64,000 bases of DNA from Silene conica. Lineage: Eukaryota; Streptophyta; Magnoliopsida; Caryophyllales; Caryophyllaceae. Under the pieces are notes generated by a model. The model saw nothing but the letters and a program-made list of their open reading frames with translations, did no database searches and was not told the origin of the DNA. Within the stretch, counting starts at the first letter, position 1. The number at the start of each line of letters is the position of its first letter. Position numbers and translations under genes: made by a program. This document shows positions 37,538 to 49,572 of the stretch, piece after piece. The stretch is taken from positions 26,568,203 through 26,632,202 of the forward strand of contig CM055312.2 in assembly GCA_029255685.2 (NCBI GenBank), in the 5' to 3' direction.

Positions 37538-37631
<94 letters not shown>

Positions 37632-38015
37632 AAGTTGGTTAAAAAAGGTGGGAAAAACAAACAGTACAACAAAAACCAACATTCTGTTTCTGGATTTTGC
37701 CGAATAAGAAAAATAGAAACAGGGAAAAAGTTTCTATTTTGACAAAACTTTCTGATTTTGACAAAAACTAGTAAAATAAAAGTCTCTTATCGTTTATTTG
37801 TTCTTAGTTTTTGCCTTAAAACTAAGGAATCGTCTTATCCTACAGAGATTTCGTGTAACCCGAAGGCTATAGGGTCGAAATACTCTAAGGAAAACGTGTT
37901 TAGCGTGATTCGATTGGGTGTAATATACCGTCTTTTTGTTTTCATTTCTGTTTTTAGTGTCTTTGTTTGTACTAATTACTAGTGTGTAATATTTTGTAAT
38001 ACAAAAAGTACAACA
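37179..38015 (+). repeat. 3' LTR of the 31.8-38 kb copia element
   Basis: 837 bp, starting TGTTAGTG directly after the purine-rich tract and ending TACAACA before the target duplication. A few substitutions separate it from the 5' copy. Confidence 0.95.
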
Positions 38016-38020
38016 CGAAG

Positions 38021-39471
38021 TACTCTAAAACTGTGACCACAGTTCCTCCCAATAGACACTTGTACATAATATGAATAATTATAATTATATGTAATCAATC
38101 AGTACTTATATTTTTATTATGTTACACAATCCGTAATTATAATTTTTATTAATAGTTTGTTAAGCTAAGAGCCATTGCAATTGGTTGTTGCACCATAAAC
38201 ACATGGATTCTTTATTATGCACAACAAAATGAATTACCATCCTTCCGTGAAAGCATCGAAACGCCTTCGTCAACACCGCCTCCAAAACTCAGCACAAGGC
38301 ACATGAACCAAGCAAACAGGAAAAGGGAATTGTGGGGACTGGTGGCGAGTGGGGGTTTTCTAGCGAGCGTGTGAATGAGTGGCAAGGGTAGGATAGCTGA
38401 TCAATTATTTGAAAAAAAAAAGTTACTGAAAGGAAAGGAGAGAGGGATTATAATGTTGTAAATGAGGGGTAAATTGGAAATATTGTACATAATTTAGTAA
38501 AATACGCACATAAAAGAGCAATTCTGTTTAGTAACCGAGTGAAATCTTTTAACATAAAACTTTCAGTTTTTCCATTTAAGAATTAGGCCACGATGCCAAC
38601 AATGACGCCCAGACAAGAATAGATGAATCCTTTGACGATAGATATTAAAGATGGCGAGAAGCGGGTTTCTTAGTCTCCGGGTATTTGCTCTGCACACTGA
38701 TTTCCGGTCATAAAAAGAACTGTATCAGTCTCAGTGACTCATATTAGTATACTTGTCCCTTAATCGTATCATAACTGAAGTCTAACTTCCGATACACAAA
38801 ACATGTAGTCGGCAGTTTTCACCAACTGTTGGATCTATTCAACTTGACTTGATAATGACTCAGAAATTGAATTGTACACAGCATAGAAATCGAGCAATCA
38901 GCACAATTTCACCAAGGATCATAAAAATATACAGTACTTGGCAAATTCGACATATGGCATAAGCACTGCCTCAAATGGAGCAGTGAACACAGTACACCAC
39001 CACACACCGCCAAAAGACGGGTAAACCATGCCCCACATGATGAGACCCTGAGCACTATTTAAAGGATACCAAGGATGATATAGCAATCAGCAGTGAAACA
39101 ATAAAAGAGACGAACAGATATGAGACAAAAGGGAGAGGAACAAGGGTACAGTCTATGTGTTGAATAGTAGTGAATACAAAAGTACACTGAATGCATTTGA
39201 TTTTGTTGACAGACAGAAAGGAGGTGTATCATGTATGGTTGGTTTGGTTTGGTTTTGCTGTGAGTTACAACCTCCTAAATTTTGGCTCATTTTTACTGTA
39301 TTTTCCAATCAAATACAACAAATGCAAACTCTGCAATCTTACAAGCAATCTAAGAGACCCCTAAATACCCAATAACAGATTAATCCAACAATACAAAAAC
39401 CTAATGTACAAAGGTGGCAAACATGATTTGCCACTTGGTGGGGCCCCATCCACTGGCCCCTGCCGCTCCTA
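38021..39471. other. Intergenic region and likely PWR 3' flank
   Basis: No gene was recognised. The right part (about 39100-39471) must hold the 3' untranslated region of the PWR homologue, since its stop codon is at 39472-39474 on the minus strand. I could not place a polyadenylation site with confidence. Confidence 0.5.
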
Positions 39472-41783
39472 CTACCTCCCTACATCTCCTTGACATCCCC
39501 ATGACTCCTCCCTAACCACCACCCCATTAACTGACGACTGACCACCACTGCCATACTGTTGACTAGAATAATGTGATCTTAATGCAACCACTGGATCCGA
39601 AATCCCAGTGCACGGCAACACATTCTGCCTTTGGTTAAAATCTAGTATAAAGGGCGACCCTCCATCCTGATTTCTGAATCCCGGATAGTCTATAACACTC
39701 AGACTGCCTCCGTTATACTCCCTCGGTGAAAAGGGGCATGCATTATTTAGATTGCACTCACCAGAATTTACAGGTACTTGCAAAGATATTTGTTGGTCTG
39801 TATTGGGAGCTGATACCGAGCCCTTGGCAAAAGCAGCTGGGTACTTGGCCAATAGCAAAGCCGAGGACGCGTTTGTCGAAGGTGGGTAGCTAACCACCTT
39901 TATCTTACTTCCATCCCAAATACCGTAATTCCTGACTGGGACATTTTCAAGGCCCACAAAGCCATTACGGTCATGCTTGGGACCAGGTGTCAGGTGGTGA
40001 TTTGTTGTCTCATCATGCCATTGGACGCTTGGAGTTGCTTTATCAACTGAAGATGGTTTGCTAAGAATCTTTCCAAAGAGTTTAACATCACCACTGGAAC
40101 AAGGCTTCTCGGTATCTGAAGAATTGGTGATACTCTTGGAAAGTAGAGGAAGCTCAGCAACTGCATTCTGTGACGGTATACGACTGCATTTCCTGAAATA
40201 GCACTCTTGAAAAGACTGAATTTTACTCTCAGATCCCGACTTATGGGTTAAATCACCATTCATTTCTGGCTTAATGGACAACTCCAAGGGCAAATCCTTC
40301 TGAACTTCACTTTCACCTTTACTGATTCTTTGTTTGCATAGCCCATCTCGAGAGCTGGAGTGATTAACAAGTGAATTAGATGCACAGGGGTCAGCATCTG
40401 GACATGTAAATACCGAATTCCCATTTGTAACCTCGAAAATTGGTTCTGGATTCACAACACTTGAAATACGAGGGGATATTTCCGTAACGCTGTCAACTGT
40501 GGCACTCGCCTTAGATATGCCATCCTGGACTACCCCATCAAGACCGTCTGCTGAATTATCACCAGGACATGAAACTTCCGGTTCCATATCAGTGTCTTTA
40601 CAATCCAATAGGCCTGGGACTGCATCACAATTCCTATCTGACGTAGACAGATCACCAGCAGCAGAATCGGGCTTGGAAACATCTGGACTCACATGTGTTG
40701 GCAAGTCTTCATCCATTCTAGAACCCGACTGACCACTGCACCCAACAGAGCCAGTCTCAACAACACAGGCATCTTCAACATCACTTCCACCTCCATTTGT
40801 ATCATTGCTTCCTGGATGTAAAGTCTCCAGACCCAGGCATTTCCGTGCCTTACTGAAGAAGACCTTGCATTGATCCCTACTCTTAGACCCCACAAAACGT
40901 GATATCATCAAGAAATCTTTCCCATGAGACGAGAACGCCCGAACAAACAACGATTTCTCATCATCCGTCCAGTCAGCAGGATCCATCTCTCCACAACTTT
41001 CATCCGAACAAGTATCATCACCGTCATCATCATCAACAGTATGTGGGGTCAAAGGCCGCTTGACCGAGGAACCGACTTTTTGGTGTTTCCACTCATAATT
41101 ACCATCCGTGGGGTCCACAGAGCTAGTAATGCAGGAACTCATAGCCTCTGACGAAAGTGAGCCACAGATGCCAGCCAAAACATCAGCAGCCATAGTCTCC
41201 CTTTCATCTTCAACGCCGCCATCTGACCCTCGAGCCTTCCGGTTGCTTAACTTTGGAGTTTTATTGGCTGCTTGATCAGCTTGAGCCGCCATAACAGAAG
41301 CTGCACCCAAGACATGAAGAGATGCAGAGTTCATCTCTCTACCCCATTTTTTCCCGGATGTCAGCATGTACGTATCAGACGACAAGGGCTTTGATTGCTT
41401 TTTCGCATCTGGCTTCTTAGTCTTCACAAAACTCTCGGACTTATGATTCTTGTAATAAAATTGAACGCAATCAGCTATGGTCTTGTGATCGAGAAAAGAA
41501 GCAATTTTTCTAAAATCTTTCCCGAAAGTGGACAACTTTTCCATGAATATTTCTTTCTCCTCAATGGTCCAGGGATTTGTCAATGCTCTCTCCTTCTCAA
41601 CCGCACATGGATCTTCGACCAATCCATTACTAGACACGAACCTTGATGACATCTTTTCCTTGTCATCTAAAATCATAGATGGCATCTTCAGACCACTTCT
41701 GTAGATTTTCACCTCGGAATCCGACATCAGCTTCGTAGTAAGATTAAGGATCTCGGTGGTCGGAATCAAGCTTGGACTTCCAG
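39472..41783 (-). CDS. PWR: PWR-like exon 4 (both SANT domains)
   Basis: 2,312 bp after the acceptor TTTTTGCAG. It starts AGSPSLIPTTEILNLTTKLM, carries SANT 1 and SANT 2 separated by about 150 residues with an acidic DDDDGDD stretch, and ends GCQGDVGR with a TAG stop (39472-39474). Confidence 0.92.
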
Positions 41784-44700
41784 CTGCAAAAAATGATCCA
41801 GAACATTCAAACATAAGCAAGTAATTTATTTACTAATCTAAATTACTCTCAGCCACCAACAAAAATAACAATAATAGTCGACTGATTTACTGACTGTTAA
41901 CACAGAAAACCCTTGCTATTAATAAACTACAATAAAAAAATCATAGAATAACAGCCTCGTGAAGATAGATATCTGAACAGCCCCCTGATATTACTGGGGC
42001 AAGGTTAAGGGCTTTTCCACCTCCCAAAGCAGGTTTGTAAGAACATGTTGAAATGATAGACATGAAAACAAAGGTCATCATGAATGCCTTTCTGTTGATA
42101 TGATAAGCACGTACTCTCCCACACATACCCCAATCAAGATCTTCAACATTGTTAACATCAATTATGAATTAACCACACTACTTACACGTATACTACATGC
42201 AAGCAACCATACTTTATCCAAAACTTGACCTCAAACATCGAACAAGAATGACAAATCATCTTTGCCAGGGCAGACAAAAGGGGGAAAAACCTACATCATA
42301 AAATGTCAGATTTCACTACCAGCAGCAACCCTAGGACCCTGACTCATACTACAAGCCTATAACAAATCTCCACGAACTTGAATATATATACGCGCCATGT
42401 GTCTGAATTTGTGAAGTGAGCTGCCTGATTCTCCAAAAGTACTACTATTAATAGCATGATGGTATCAACACTCCAAGAGAAGTTCCATTAGTGTAAGCTA
42501 TGGCGGTCAACTGATGCAGCCTTACCCCTGCCTAGACAATACCCCAACATCAGAGTGCATTCAAATGGGAACGTAACGGCCAGTCCAGACTATACTGAGG
42601 AAATACCAGTAACAGCATCAGTTGTCAATGCTGGAAATGAGGAGCTTTTTTAATGGGGACAATTTGCGGGAAGCGACATAGCAGGACAACAGCTGTCAGG
42701 TAGTGTGCCTTTTTAACTGGAACAAAGTTAAGATGACAAACATTTGGGTACATACTTACAAGTCTCCTATTGAACTATCCATAGTCCATTTTCAGATGAG
42801 AAAGAACTATACTCCATCTGTTTCAACAGATTGTTACATTTGATTAAAATACTCCTCAAAACATAACAAAAGTGTAAACATCATTTTGAAACAGAGGAAG
42901 TAAGTTTTTTCAAATACTAATGAAATAATGATATAACCACAAGAACAAGAGGATATGTACTCCCAAATAACACACCACAGTTTTAGTTAGCTTGACCTTC
43001 ATACAACTGCTCAGACCCATAAATAGCATTGGATAAAATGTTGGCTAGAGCCAGTGAACCAGGGTTTCAGAAACAGCCTCTATGTTTTGCTAACACAAGG
43101 GCTTCCTATTTTTTACTCTCCCCTACAGCGCAATCTGCGGGAGCCATTGAGGCACTAAGGTAACATTGTCGTTGTATCCAGTGACCAAGGGCAGCACAGC
43201 CATTTTCCACTTAAATATAAGGGCTTTTTGTCAGAAACTATCTTAAATTTATGCCCATTTGTGAACAACTACCTTATTCTGTTAACACCCGCCAAAAATA
43301 AGACCCGGGTCACTTTAGTCAAATTTCTGGACCTGGCTTTCTCACCTGTGAAGGCTGTGAGACTCCAAATTTCCCCTCTCAAATGAAAATGGTTATGACT
43401 ACTGCCTTTTACACAATGGTAGTGAGAGGATGGGTATGTATTATAGACACAGATGCAAGCAAGTGTCCTTGGGTAAAGGGGAGTGGAAAATTAGGGGAAT
43501 GTACATGTGGTGAGAAAAAGAAGTGCACTTACAAGGTTCATACCAAGAAGTGTAGTAAAGAGGAAACCTTCCAAATAAGAAGTCTAAGACTACCTCATAA
43601 CTGTGGCTGCCACAAGCAAGTGTACTTTCCTCTATTTGAGAGGGAAATTTGGAGCCTCACACGTAGAAATTCGACTAAAATGACCCAAGTCTTATTTTTG
43701 GTAGGTGTTAACAAAAAAATAAAATGTAAGACAGTTGAAAACCAAAAAAATAAAGTAAGGTAGTTGTTCACAAATGGGCATAAATATAAGGTAGTATTTG
43801 ACAAAAAACCCTAAATATAAATATAGAGGGAAATTTGGAGCCTCACACGTAGAAATTCGACTAAAATGACCCAAGTCTTATTTTTGGTAGGTGTTAACAA
43901 AAAAATAAAATGTAAGGCAGTTGAAAACCAAAAAAATAAAGTAAGGTAGTTGTTCACAAATGGGCATAAATATAAGGTAGTATTTGACAAAAAACCCTAA
44001 ATATAAATATCGAAAAGTCCCCATAGATAATGCGACGCCAACCTTTAGTTAAAATGATCAATATGCAGCGTTTATCTATGTCATAAATTGGTAATCCTGG
44101 CTAGTATCCTAAACATCACCTAATGACTTCCTGAACATTTCACCTGTTCATTTTCCTTTAAAATTTAACGATAGCTCTTACTAGTACAATCCTATCATCC
44201 CGTGAAGGTCAATTCTACAGGCATATCAAAACAGTCTTATCATTTAAGGAATTTCTTACCTGATGAAGATAAACGTGAGCGAATGGACGGCCGATGCTTT
44301 TGGCTACCAGTGTGCATTGTCCGTGAAGTCATATCAAGCTTCTTTGGTGGTTTTGTCCGGTGGCCCATCAAAGAGAGTAACCGCAGGTCCTCCTTCCAGA
44401 GGTGATGAAAAGCTCTATACTTCAATGATATCACTCTCTCCTTGAATTTCAGACGCCGCTTCCGCCTGGAAAATTTCTCCTTGATTGGGGTATCAGAAGG
44501 AAAGCAAGAATCTCTAATTGCCTCTGAAACATTGGCATAATTATCACCATGAAGCAACTTGATAAGAGCCTCAGAAGCTTTAGCAGCAGTGTCTTTGTTA
44601 GAACTTAATATGATATCACATATATGGTCCTCTTCCTTATTGCACGCACCTGGATGATCAACTACAGCTGTGGTACTATCATCTGTAGTAGCCTTTGCAC

Positions 44701-47700
44701 TATCATCTTTAGAAGATGTCTCCTCAATAATCTCCTCATTATCACAAGTGAACAAATTGTCAGGAATAGTTTTAGGGGATTCGACAAGACCATTGTCTGC
44801 AGAGCAGGACTTTCTCAACTCACAAGGGGGAACTGGATTTTGAGAAGAAAGCGGTTCAACAAGCTTTGAAGTGGCAGTACCAAGACTATCCATTTCCTCA
44901 TCCTTGTTTTCAGTGTGAGCTCCTCTGGCATAATGGCTAGAAAGTTTATTGTCCACAATCATGTCGTCAGATAAGACTACTTCCAAAGGAGGCGGTCTAG
45001 TAAAGCCATTTAGACCATCAAAATGGCCTTTTTTCTCATCTACAGGCAGCAAATTTGATAAACCAGGACCATGACTAGAATCACATTTCAAGGACTTCAA
45101 TTCGTTTTCGAGTGAGTCAATTTCAGCCTCAGTCAACTCTAATACCTTTGAAATATCACCTTTCCACAACAACAGTTTGTTGAAAGCTGAAGACCTCATG
45201 AAACCAGAATCCATAGAGCATTGATCATCTACCTGTAGCAATTGACTGAGCAAAGAACTCAAGTTGGCTATCGAGTTCAGTTCCAATTTCTCTAAACTGA
45301 ACTGTTGTTCAGGCTGATTCTCAGACACTGGAACCGATGAAACACTGAAATTGATAGAATCGCCATCATTTGTGTTCCCATATGTCTTCTCCAGCCCTGT
45401 CACAAGTTGAAATGAGAAGCTGAGAACATAATCACATGACAAAAAAATCAACAGCAAAATGAAAACCAGCACCATATGACAACTGACCCCTTTTGTAGAC
45501 AATTGTGCAAGTTAACATACATTTCAAATGCAATCAAGGCCCAGATGAAACTTCAGATAACCAACACTTCATTGGTAACTTGGTAAGTCTAGAAGCCAAA
45601 AATAAAATAGCAGCTTCATGACACATGACCTCTGATGAAAGAAACAAAAAGCTAAAGCAAGACTCACAAGTCACAACAAAGGAGTTCATTACAGTATTGT
45701 GTTCTCAAATATAGATGCAACATTACATCAACCATGTTCAAACTATTCTAACAAGTCACTCAAATCAGAAACATCAGGACAGTAGACGAAATAAAACTAA
45801 ATTTGCATACTTTGTGTGCTGCACACATGGATGCAGGGACCTGGGTAATACACGTTTCAGGAGAAGTTGCTCAAAAGTCAAAACTATAAAGAGACAAGAC
45901 TCCAAATGCTACCAACTATGCCTTCATCATCAATAGTGCTGTGACACACTGTAATCTATGTATGCAGCCATGCAGGTATATAAAAAAAACTACCATCAAA
46001 AACAGGAAAACATTTTCTTTATTATTGCTCTACCGAAGGAGAAAACAGCCCCTATTATTTGGGAAGATTAAAGCAAAAAAGAATGTCAAACAATGGTGCT
46101 CCAAGTTATGTTGATATGCAAGGCCAAAAAACAGAAACGCATGAACCAGCTCTGCAAGGACAACTAAATGTAATTCCTTCGAGAACAAACTGTAATCATC
46201 ACACATATAAAAAAACTAAGTACAGACTACATAGATAAATACACTAAGTTAGATGTGCACAAACACACTTGCAAGTCTCTGACAGATTGGTGCTCCAAGT
46301 TACTTTTAATATGGAATGCCAAAAGAAAGACATGCATGAGACAGCAGTGCAAGGATAAGGGATTACAAATACTTATATTCTTATAGAGTATAAGTGTACA
46401 TATTCAACAGGTAAAACATAAACTATGCTGATAAATTCCCTTGTTTATACAGGAATACGTAACAAATATGGTAGCACACTATAGTAACAAAATAATTCAT
46501 CAGAACAGAATACTAACACAATTCAACAGTACATATCAAAAATGACAACTTGATAGGAATCTCACAGAAAAGGCGTATGTGACAAAGGAAGTCAAATCTA
46601 TAATATATGTCAGCAAAGTAGCCAAGAAAAAGATGTGCAGAAAAATGAACAGCAGAACCATTACCTGGTGATGAACTACATGCAAAGGACGACGGTGTGG
46701 CAGGAGATGAACAATCAGAGGAACCTGTAATCTTAGGACTCTTTACAGCAAGTGTAGAGTTAACAGAATGTGTGGGTTCTGCATTACCAGCAGATGCTGT
46801 ATTTTCGATTTTATTTATATTTTCTTCAGGGCCTTCAACTTTCTTTTTTTCATACTTTGCCAACCCCTCGCCCCAACCCAGCCGTGGCTTCTTTCGAGAG
46901 GATGTATCTTCAGGCAGAATAGCAGAGGGAGCACATCCAGCAACATCTCCAGGAGGTGACTGAACAGGGGTAACATTCTTTGAGGCCAAATCACCCATCG
47001 CATCACTAGACTCTCCTGCAGTACTCTTCGAACTACTTGAATGGCTAAAACCAGAACCCCTGGATGTCAAGCTTCCTGAGCGGGACCACTTCAGAGGTTT
47101 CCAATCTAGACTTCCCGACGTGTTCTCCTTACCTATTTTCTCGTTCAAACCTGACCCATTGGCATCACTTGTTCCATCAGCCTGATCCTTGGACTCCAAC
47201 TGAGCACTAGGTTCAGTATTAGGATGAGAAGGGCGAGCAGGTGACTCAGCAACTGACTTCTGACTGTTCGTACTATGTGGCCGCCCAGGTGTATTTACTG
47301 GACCACTGTACTGATGATTCTTCTCCCACGAATGGCCTCGCCAATCTTTTTGACCAAAACCATTACGATTATCCCTATAAAATCTACCATATCTACCATC
47401 TCCTCGAGGCCCAGAAGGCCTCATACAATCATCATCCATAAAGCGATCACCAGAACGAGGTGTTGAATACCCATGAGGAGAATCTTCTTGATATAAATGC
47501 CATCCACCCTGCTTACTATGACCTATGGAAGTACCAGATTTTTTTTTTAAGAAAAGGGGGAGAAAAAAATATGAATATGGGTTGTGCAGTAGCAAAACAT
47601 AAATGAAGCCCCAAATACTACTAGAAAATAATTGGACAAAGAATATAAACGAAATATTCACTCCCTTCACCCCATCCGCATCAACTCAATCCACAAATTA

Positions 47701-48613
47701 GCTGAAACAGCCAAACACGAGCTGGGCTGACTATGAAACAAATGTTGAATAAAACATCTAGAACCCAAAGAGCAACAATCAGCACACTAGACTATTGTTA
47801 CATGAACAATAAAACACCAACCATAAGCCTCAATTACAGGCTCAAAAGCTCGTCCTTAAAATACACAACCTACGCAACGGAATCATCCAACACGTCGGTA
47901 CAGCTAAGAAAATGAGCAAAAGATTAACAACCCTTCTTTCCACATTCAAATTAATTTCTGACATTACAAGGTGAAGAATCCCATTTCCCTCACTAAAAAG
48001 CACAAAATAGACAAAACTCATGAAAGTAAAATATCCAACCATCAACTCAGCTACACAATCTTCAACCCAACATCAGACATAATATTACAATACCTATGTT
48101 CGTTGACCAAGAGCTTATCCATCCATCTACCAAACAAAATAAAACCCTAGAACCAACAGTTAACCAACCTCACAAATCGACAACAAAAAAAACTTTGCAG
48201 ACAAAAGAGCCGAGATTCACCCAATCCTGATAAATAATCGAATCAAAAAAGGGGTTTCATAAAAAGGAAAGACAAAAGGGGAGATATATACCTGGAGGGC
48301 GGCGAAACTCTGAGGAAGGGAAGCTCCAACGAGGCGAAAAGTCGGAGGAACTACGAGATCCAGCAGCGAAAGGCGAAGACGGAGAATCCCTCCACCTCCC
48401 ACCACCGCCGCCGCCGCCGCCACCAGCACCACCGCCAATGTTATTATAATGGTGGTGATGGCTATGGTGGTCGTAGTTGTGTTTGTAGCCATGTTTTCGA
48501 TCCCATGGCGGCAATGGCTCAGGAGGCATCAAATTAATCCCAGTTTTACTAGTAATATTACCACTATTTCCACCTATAAAATCTTCTCTTGACCTTCTCT
48601 TTGCATAGGGCAT
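39472..48613 (-). CDS. PWR: POWERDRESS (PWR)-like SANT-domain co-repressor
   Basis: Four exons on the minus strand: 48292-48613, 46665-47522, 44260-45396 and 39472-41783. All use GT/AG borders and phases that join in frame, about 1,542 codons. Exon 4 carries two SANT domains, at about residues 842-890 (NPWTIEEKEIFMEKLSTFGK … YYKNHK) and 1041-1087 (DWTDDEKSLFVRAFSSHGKD … SKARK), the plant NCoR/SMRT-like layout. Exon 2 holds the conserved KKPRLGWGEGLAKYEKKKVE motif, and GDVKLFGKILS near the C-terminus is also typical. In Arabidopsis, PWR works in the nucleus with histone deacetylase HDA9 (and HOS15) to repress genes, affecting flowering, ageing and thermomorphogenesis. I chose the ATG at 48613; an in-frame ATG further on (MPPEPLPPWDRK) matches the family start and may be the real one. 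No break was seen, and Arabidopsis PWR is of similar size. Confidence 0.93.
42812..42900. mobile_element. Stowaway-like MITE, degenerate, in PWR intron 3
   Basis: An 89-bp element with ends CTCCATCTGTTTCAA and, reversed, CTTCCTCTGTTTCAA. It is flanked by TA on both sides. The ends resemble the CTCCCTCCGTTTC family. Confidence 0.7.
43221..43811. mobile_element. MULE remnant in PWR intron 3
   Basis: The left end begins GGGCTTTTTGTCAGAAACTA and the reverse complement of the right begins GGGTTTTTTGTCAAATACTA. The inverted ends share about 170 bp with a 30-bp insertion on one side. A perfect 9-bp duplication TAAATATAA flanks it (43212-43220 and 43812-43820). About 250 bp between the ends encode part of a MuDR-type DNA-binding domain. 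It belongs to the same TIR family as the 15500-19032 element. Confidence 0.88.
43383..43763 (+). pseudogene. MuDR-type transposase DNA-binding domain remnant
   Basis: A 126-codon open stretch, antisense to PWR, encodes CTCGEKKKCTYKVHTKKC then SKEETFQIRSLRLPHNCGCH. The C-x-W/Y-x-V/I-H … TFQI … HxCG pattern matches the N-terminal zinc-binding domain of plant MuDR/MULE transposases (Pfam DBD_Tnp_Mut type). The catalytic DDE part is absent and the frame runs into the element's own terminal repeat. It is therefore a deletion remnant of the mother element, not a captured host gene. Confidence 0.65.
43639..44010. repeat. 186-bp tandem duplication of the MULE right end
   Basis: 43639-43824 (AGAGGGAAATTTGGAGCCTC … ACCCTAAATATAAATAT) is repeated at 43825-44010 with one visible difference (GTAAGACAG against GTAAGGCAG). 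The unit includes the right terminal repeat plus the 9-bp target duplication, so the duplication came after insertion. Confidence 0.9.
44260..45396 (-). CDS. PWR: PWR-like exon 3
   Basis: 1,137 bp starting LEKTYGNTNDGDSINFSVSS. A predicted coiled-coil region (LTEAEIDSLENELKSLK) lies about 90 residues in. It ends near HRPSIRSRLSSS at a GTAAGA donor. It is rich in acidic and serine residues. Confidence 0.9.
45397..46664 (-). other. PWR-like intron 2
   Basis: A 1.3-kb AT-rich intron between exons 2 and 3. I see no repeat ends or coding in it. Confidence 0.85.
46665..47522 (-). CDS. PWR: PWR-like exon 2
   Basis: 858 bp after the acceptor CCATAG. It begins GHSKQGGWHLYQEDSPHGYS and contains the arginine/glycine-rich DRFMDDD … RGDGRYGRFYRDNR stretch and the KKPRLGWGEGLAKYEKKKVE motif. 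It ends FACSSSPG at a GTAATG donor. Confidence 0.9.
47523..48291 (-). other. PWR-like intron 1
   Basis: A 769-bp AT-rich intron between exons 1 and 2, with a T-rich tract next to the acceptor on the minus strand. No insertion was seen. Confidence 0.85.
48292..48613 (-). CDS. PWR: PWR-like exon 1
   Basis: Coding for about 107 residues: MPYAKRRSREDFIGG, the family start-like MPPEPLPPWDRK, a histidine-rich stretch and a run of glycines (GCC-rich codons around 48405-48435). It ends …SSEFRRPPG at a GTATAT donor. It leaves one base over, completed by exon 2. Confidence 0.9.
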
Positions 48614-49311
48614 ACACAAACTCAATTAAAAACCCTAAAGAAAAAGGTGAAAAGTTGAGATAAATTGATGAGAAGCCAGAAAAAGTAGGAGGTAAATGAA
48701 GAATTAAAGCTGGAAGCAGGTGAGAAACCTAAATTAACATCGAGGGAGAAAAATAATAAGCAGATCTTGAGAGTTATGGGGAAGTGTGGTAGAGAAAAAG
48801 GGGATTTATGATGAAAATAAAAATATAATTAAAAATAAAAATAAAAAAAGGGTAATGGGGAGGGTGTTTGTGGGTGTATATGTGAAGGTGACATTAGAAG
48901 AGGGAAAAGGGAAGAGAGATGAATATAGATGATGATGATTATGATGATGATGATGAATATGATGATAAGAAGAGAGAGTGCTTGAGGTGAGAGAAATGGT
49001 ATCAATCAATTTTTTTCTTTTTTATTTTTTCCTTTTTATTTTTTCTTTTTTCGAAGTAACAAGAGAGTATAATAATAAAAATAAGGGAAATAATAATAAT
49101 ATTGCGTTGCGTCATTTTTTGAGTGTGATCTCAATCTCCTTCTTTCACTCCTCTTCATTCTCCCCTTTCACGTCCGCCCTCTTTTTTCCTTTTTTCTTTT
49201 TCCTTTTTTTTCTTTTTAATCTTCTTTTTGCCTTTTATTTTTTCTGATTTTCTACCCTGATTTTCCTATTTCCTTTTATTTCTTACCTACCATAAATTTT
49301 TCACTACTATA
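48614..49311 (-). promoter_or_regulatory. Likely PWR-like 5' leader and promoter region
   Basis: No open frame of interest. An ATC/GAT microsatellite lies at about 48926-48966, and strongly pyrimidine-rich tracts on the plus strand (49010-49260) correspond to purine-rich tracts on the gene's sense strand. CCTAA-type boxes lie just upstream of the ATG (48630-48640). The transcription start cannot be placed from sequence alone. Confidence 0.5.
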
Positions 49312-49313
49312 TA

Positions 49314-49572
49314 CTTCCTCCATTTTAATCCAAATGGACACTTTGCTTTTTGTACACTATTCACACATCAACTTTCAATCTCAATTTTCTCTCAATACAT
49401 AAGAAAAAATCTCTTCATGTGGGGTCTTGTTTAATTCGTTTTTACGAGTACATTGAAAATATATAACTTTTATAATTTTTACAAATACGTAGCTAAAGAT
49501 ATGAAGCACGCAAAACGTGCGGTGACAAACGTGAAAAAGGTAAAGTGCTCATTTGGATTAAAACGGAGGGAG
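49314..49572. mobile_element. Stowaway-type MITE
   Basis: A 259-bp element: the left begins CTTCCTCCATTTTAATCCAA and the reverse complement of the right begins CTCCCTCCGTTTTAATCCAA, both continuing ATG-AC-CACTTT. TA flanks it at 49312-49313 and 49573-49574. It lies about 700 bp upstream of the PWR-like ATG. Confidence 0.88.

Larger units (their letters stand above)
31849..38015 (+). mobile_element. Full-length Ty1/copia retrotransposon, young but broken
   Basis: LTRs lie at 31849-32647 and 37179-38015, with a perfect 5-bp duplication CGAAG outside (31844-31848 and 38016-38020). The sense strand is plus. Gag begins at the ATG at 32675, only 27 bp after the LTR. I could not identify a tRNA-Met-type primer-binding site there. 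A purine tract (AAATGGGGGAGGAA) precedes the 3' LTR. Coding order is gag, protease, integrase, reverse transcriptase, RNase H over 32675-36653. It carries roughly half a dozen breaks. The LTRs differ at only about one to two percent apart from an AT microsatellite, so insertion was recent. It belongs to a different lineage from the 19.5-28 kb element. Confidence 0.95.
41784..44259 (-). other. PWR-like intron 3, with transposon insertions
   Basis: This 2.5-kb intron lies between exons 3 and 4. It contains a Stowaway-like MITE (42812-42900) and the MULE remnant with its tandemly duplicated end (43221-43997). The remainder is AT-rich without other recognisable features. Confidence 0.85.

Noticed and set aside
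43383-43763. Cysteine-rich small secreted peptide or captured host exon
   Set aside because: The spacing of cysteines with the H-x-C and TFQI motifs fits the MuDR transposase DNA-binding domain, it has no signal peptide, and it lies between MULE ends.
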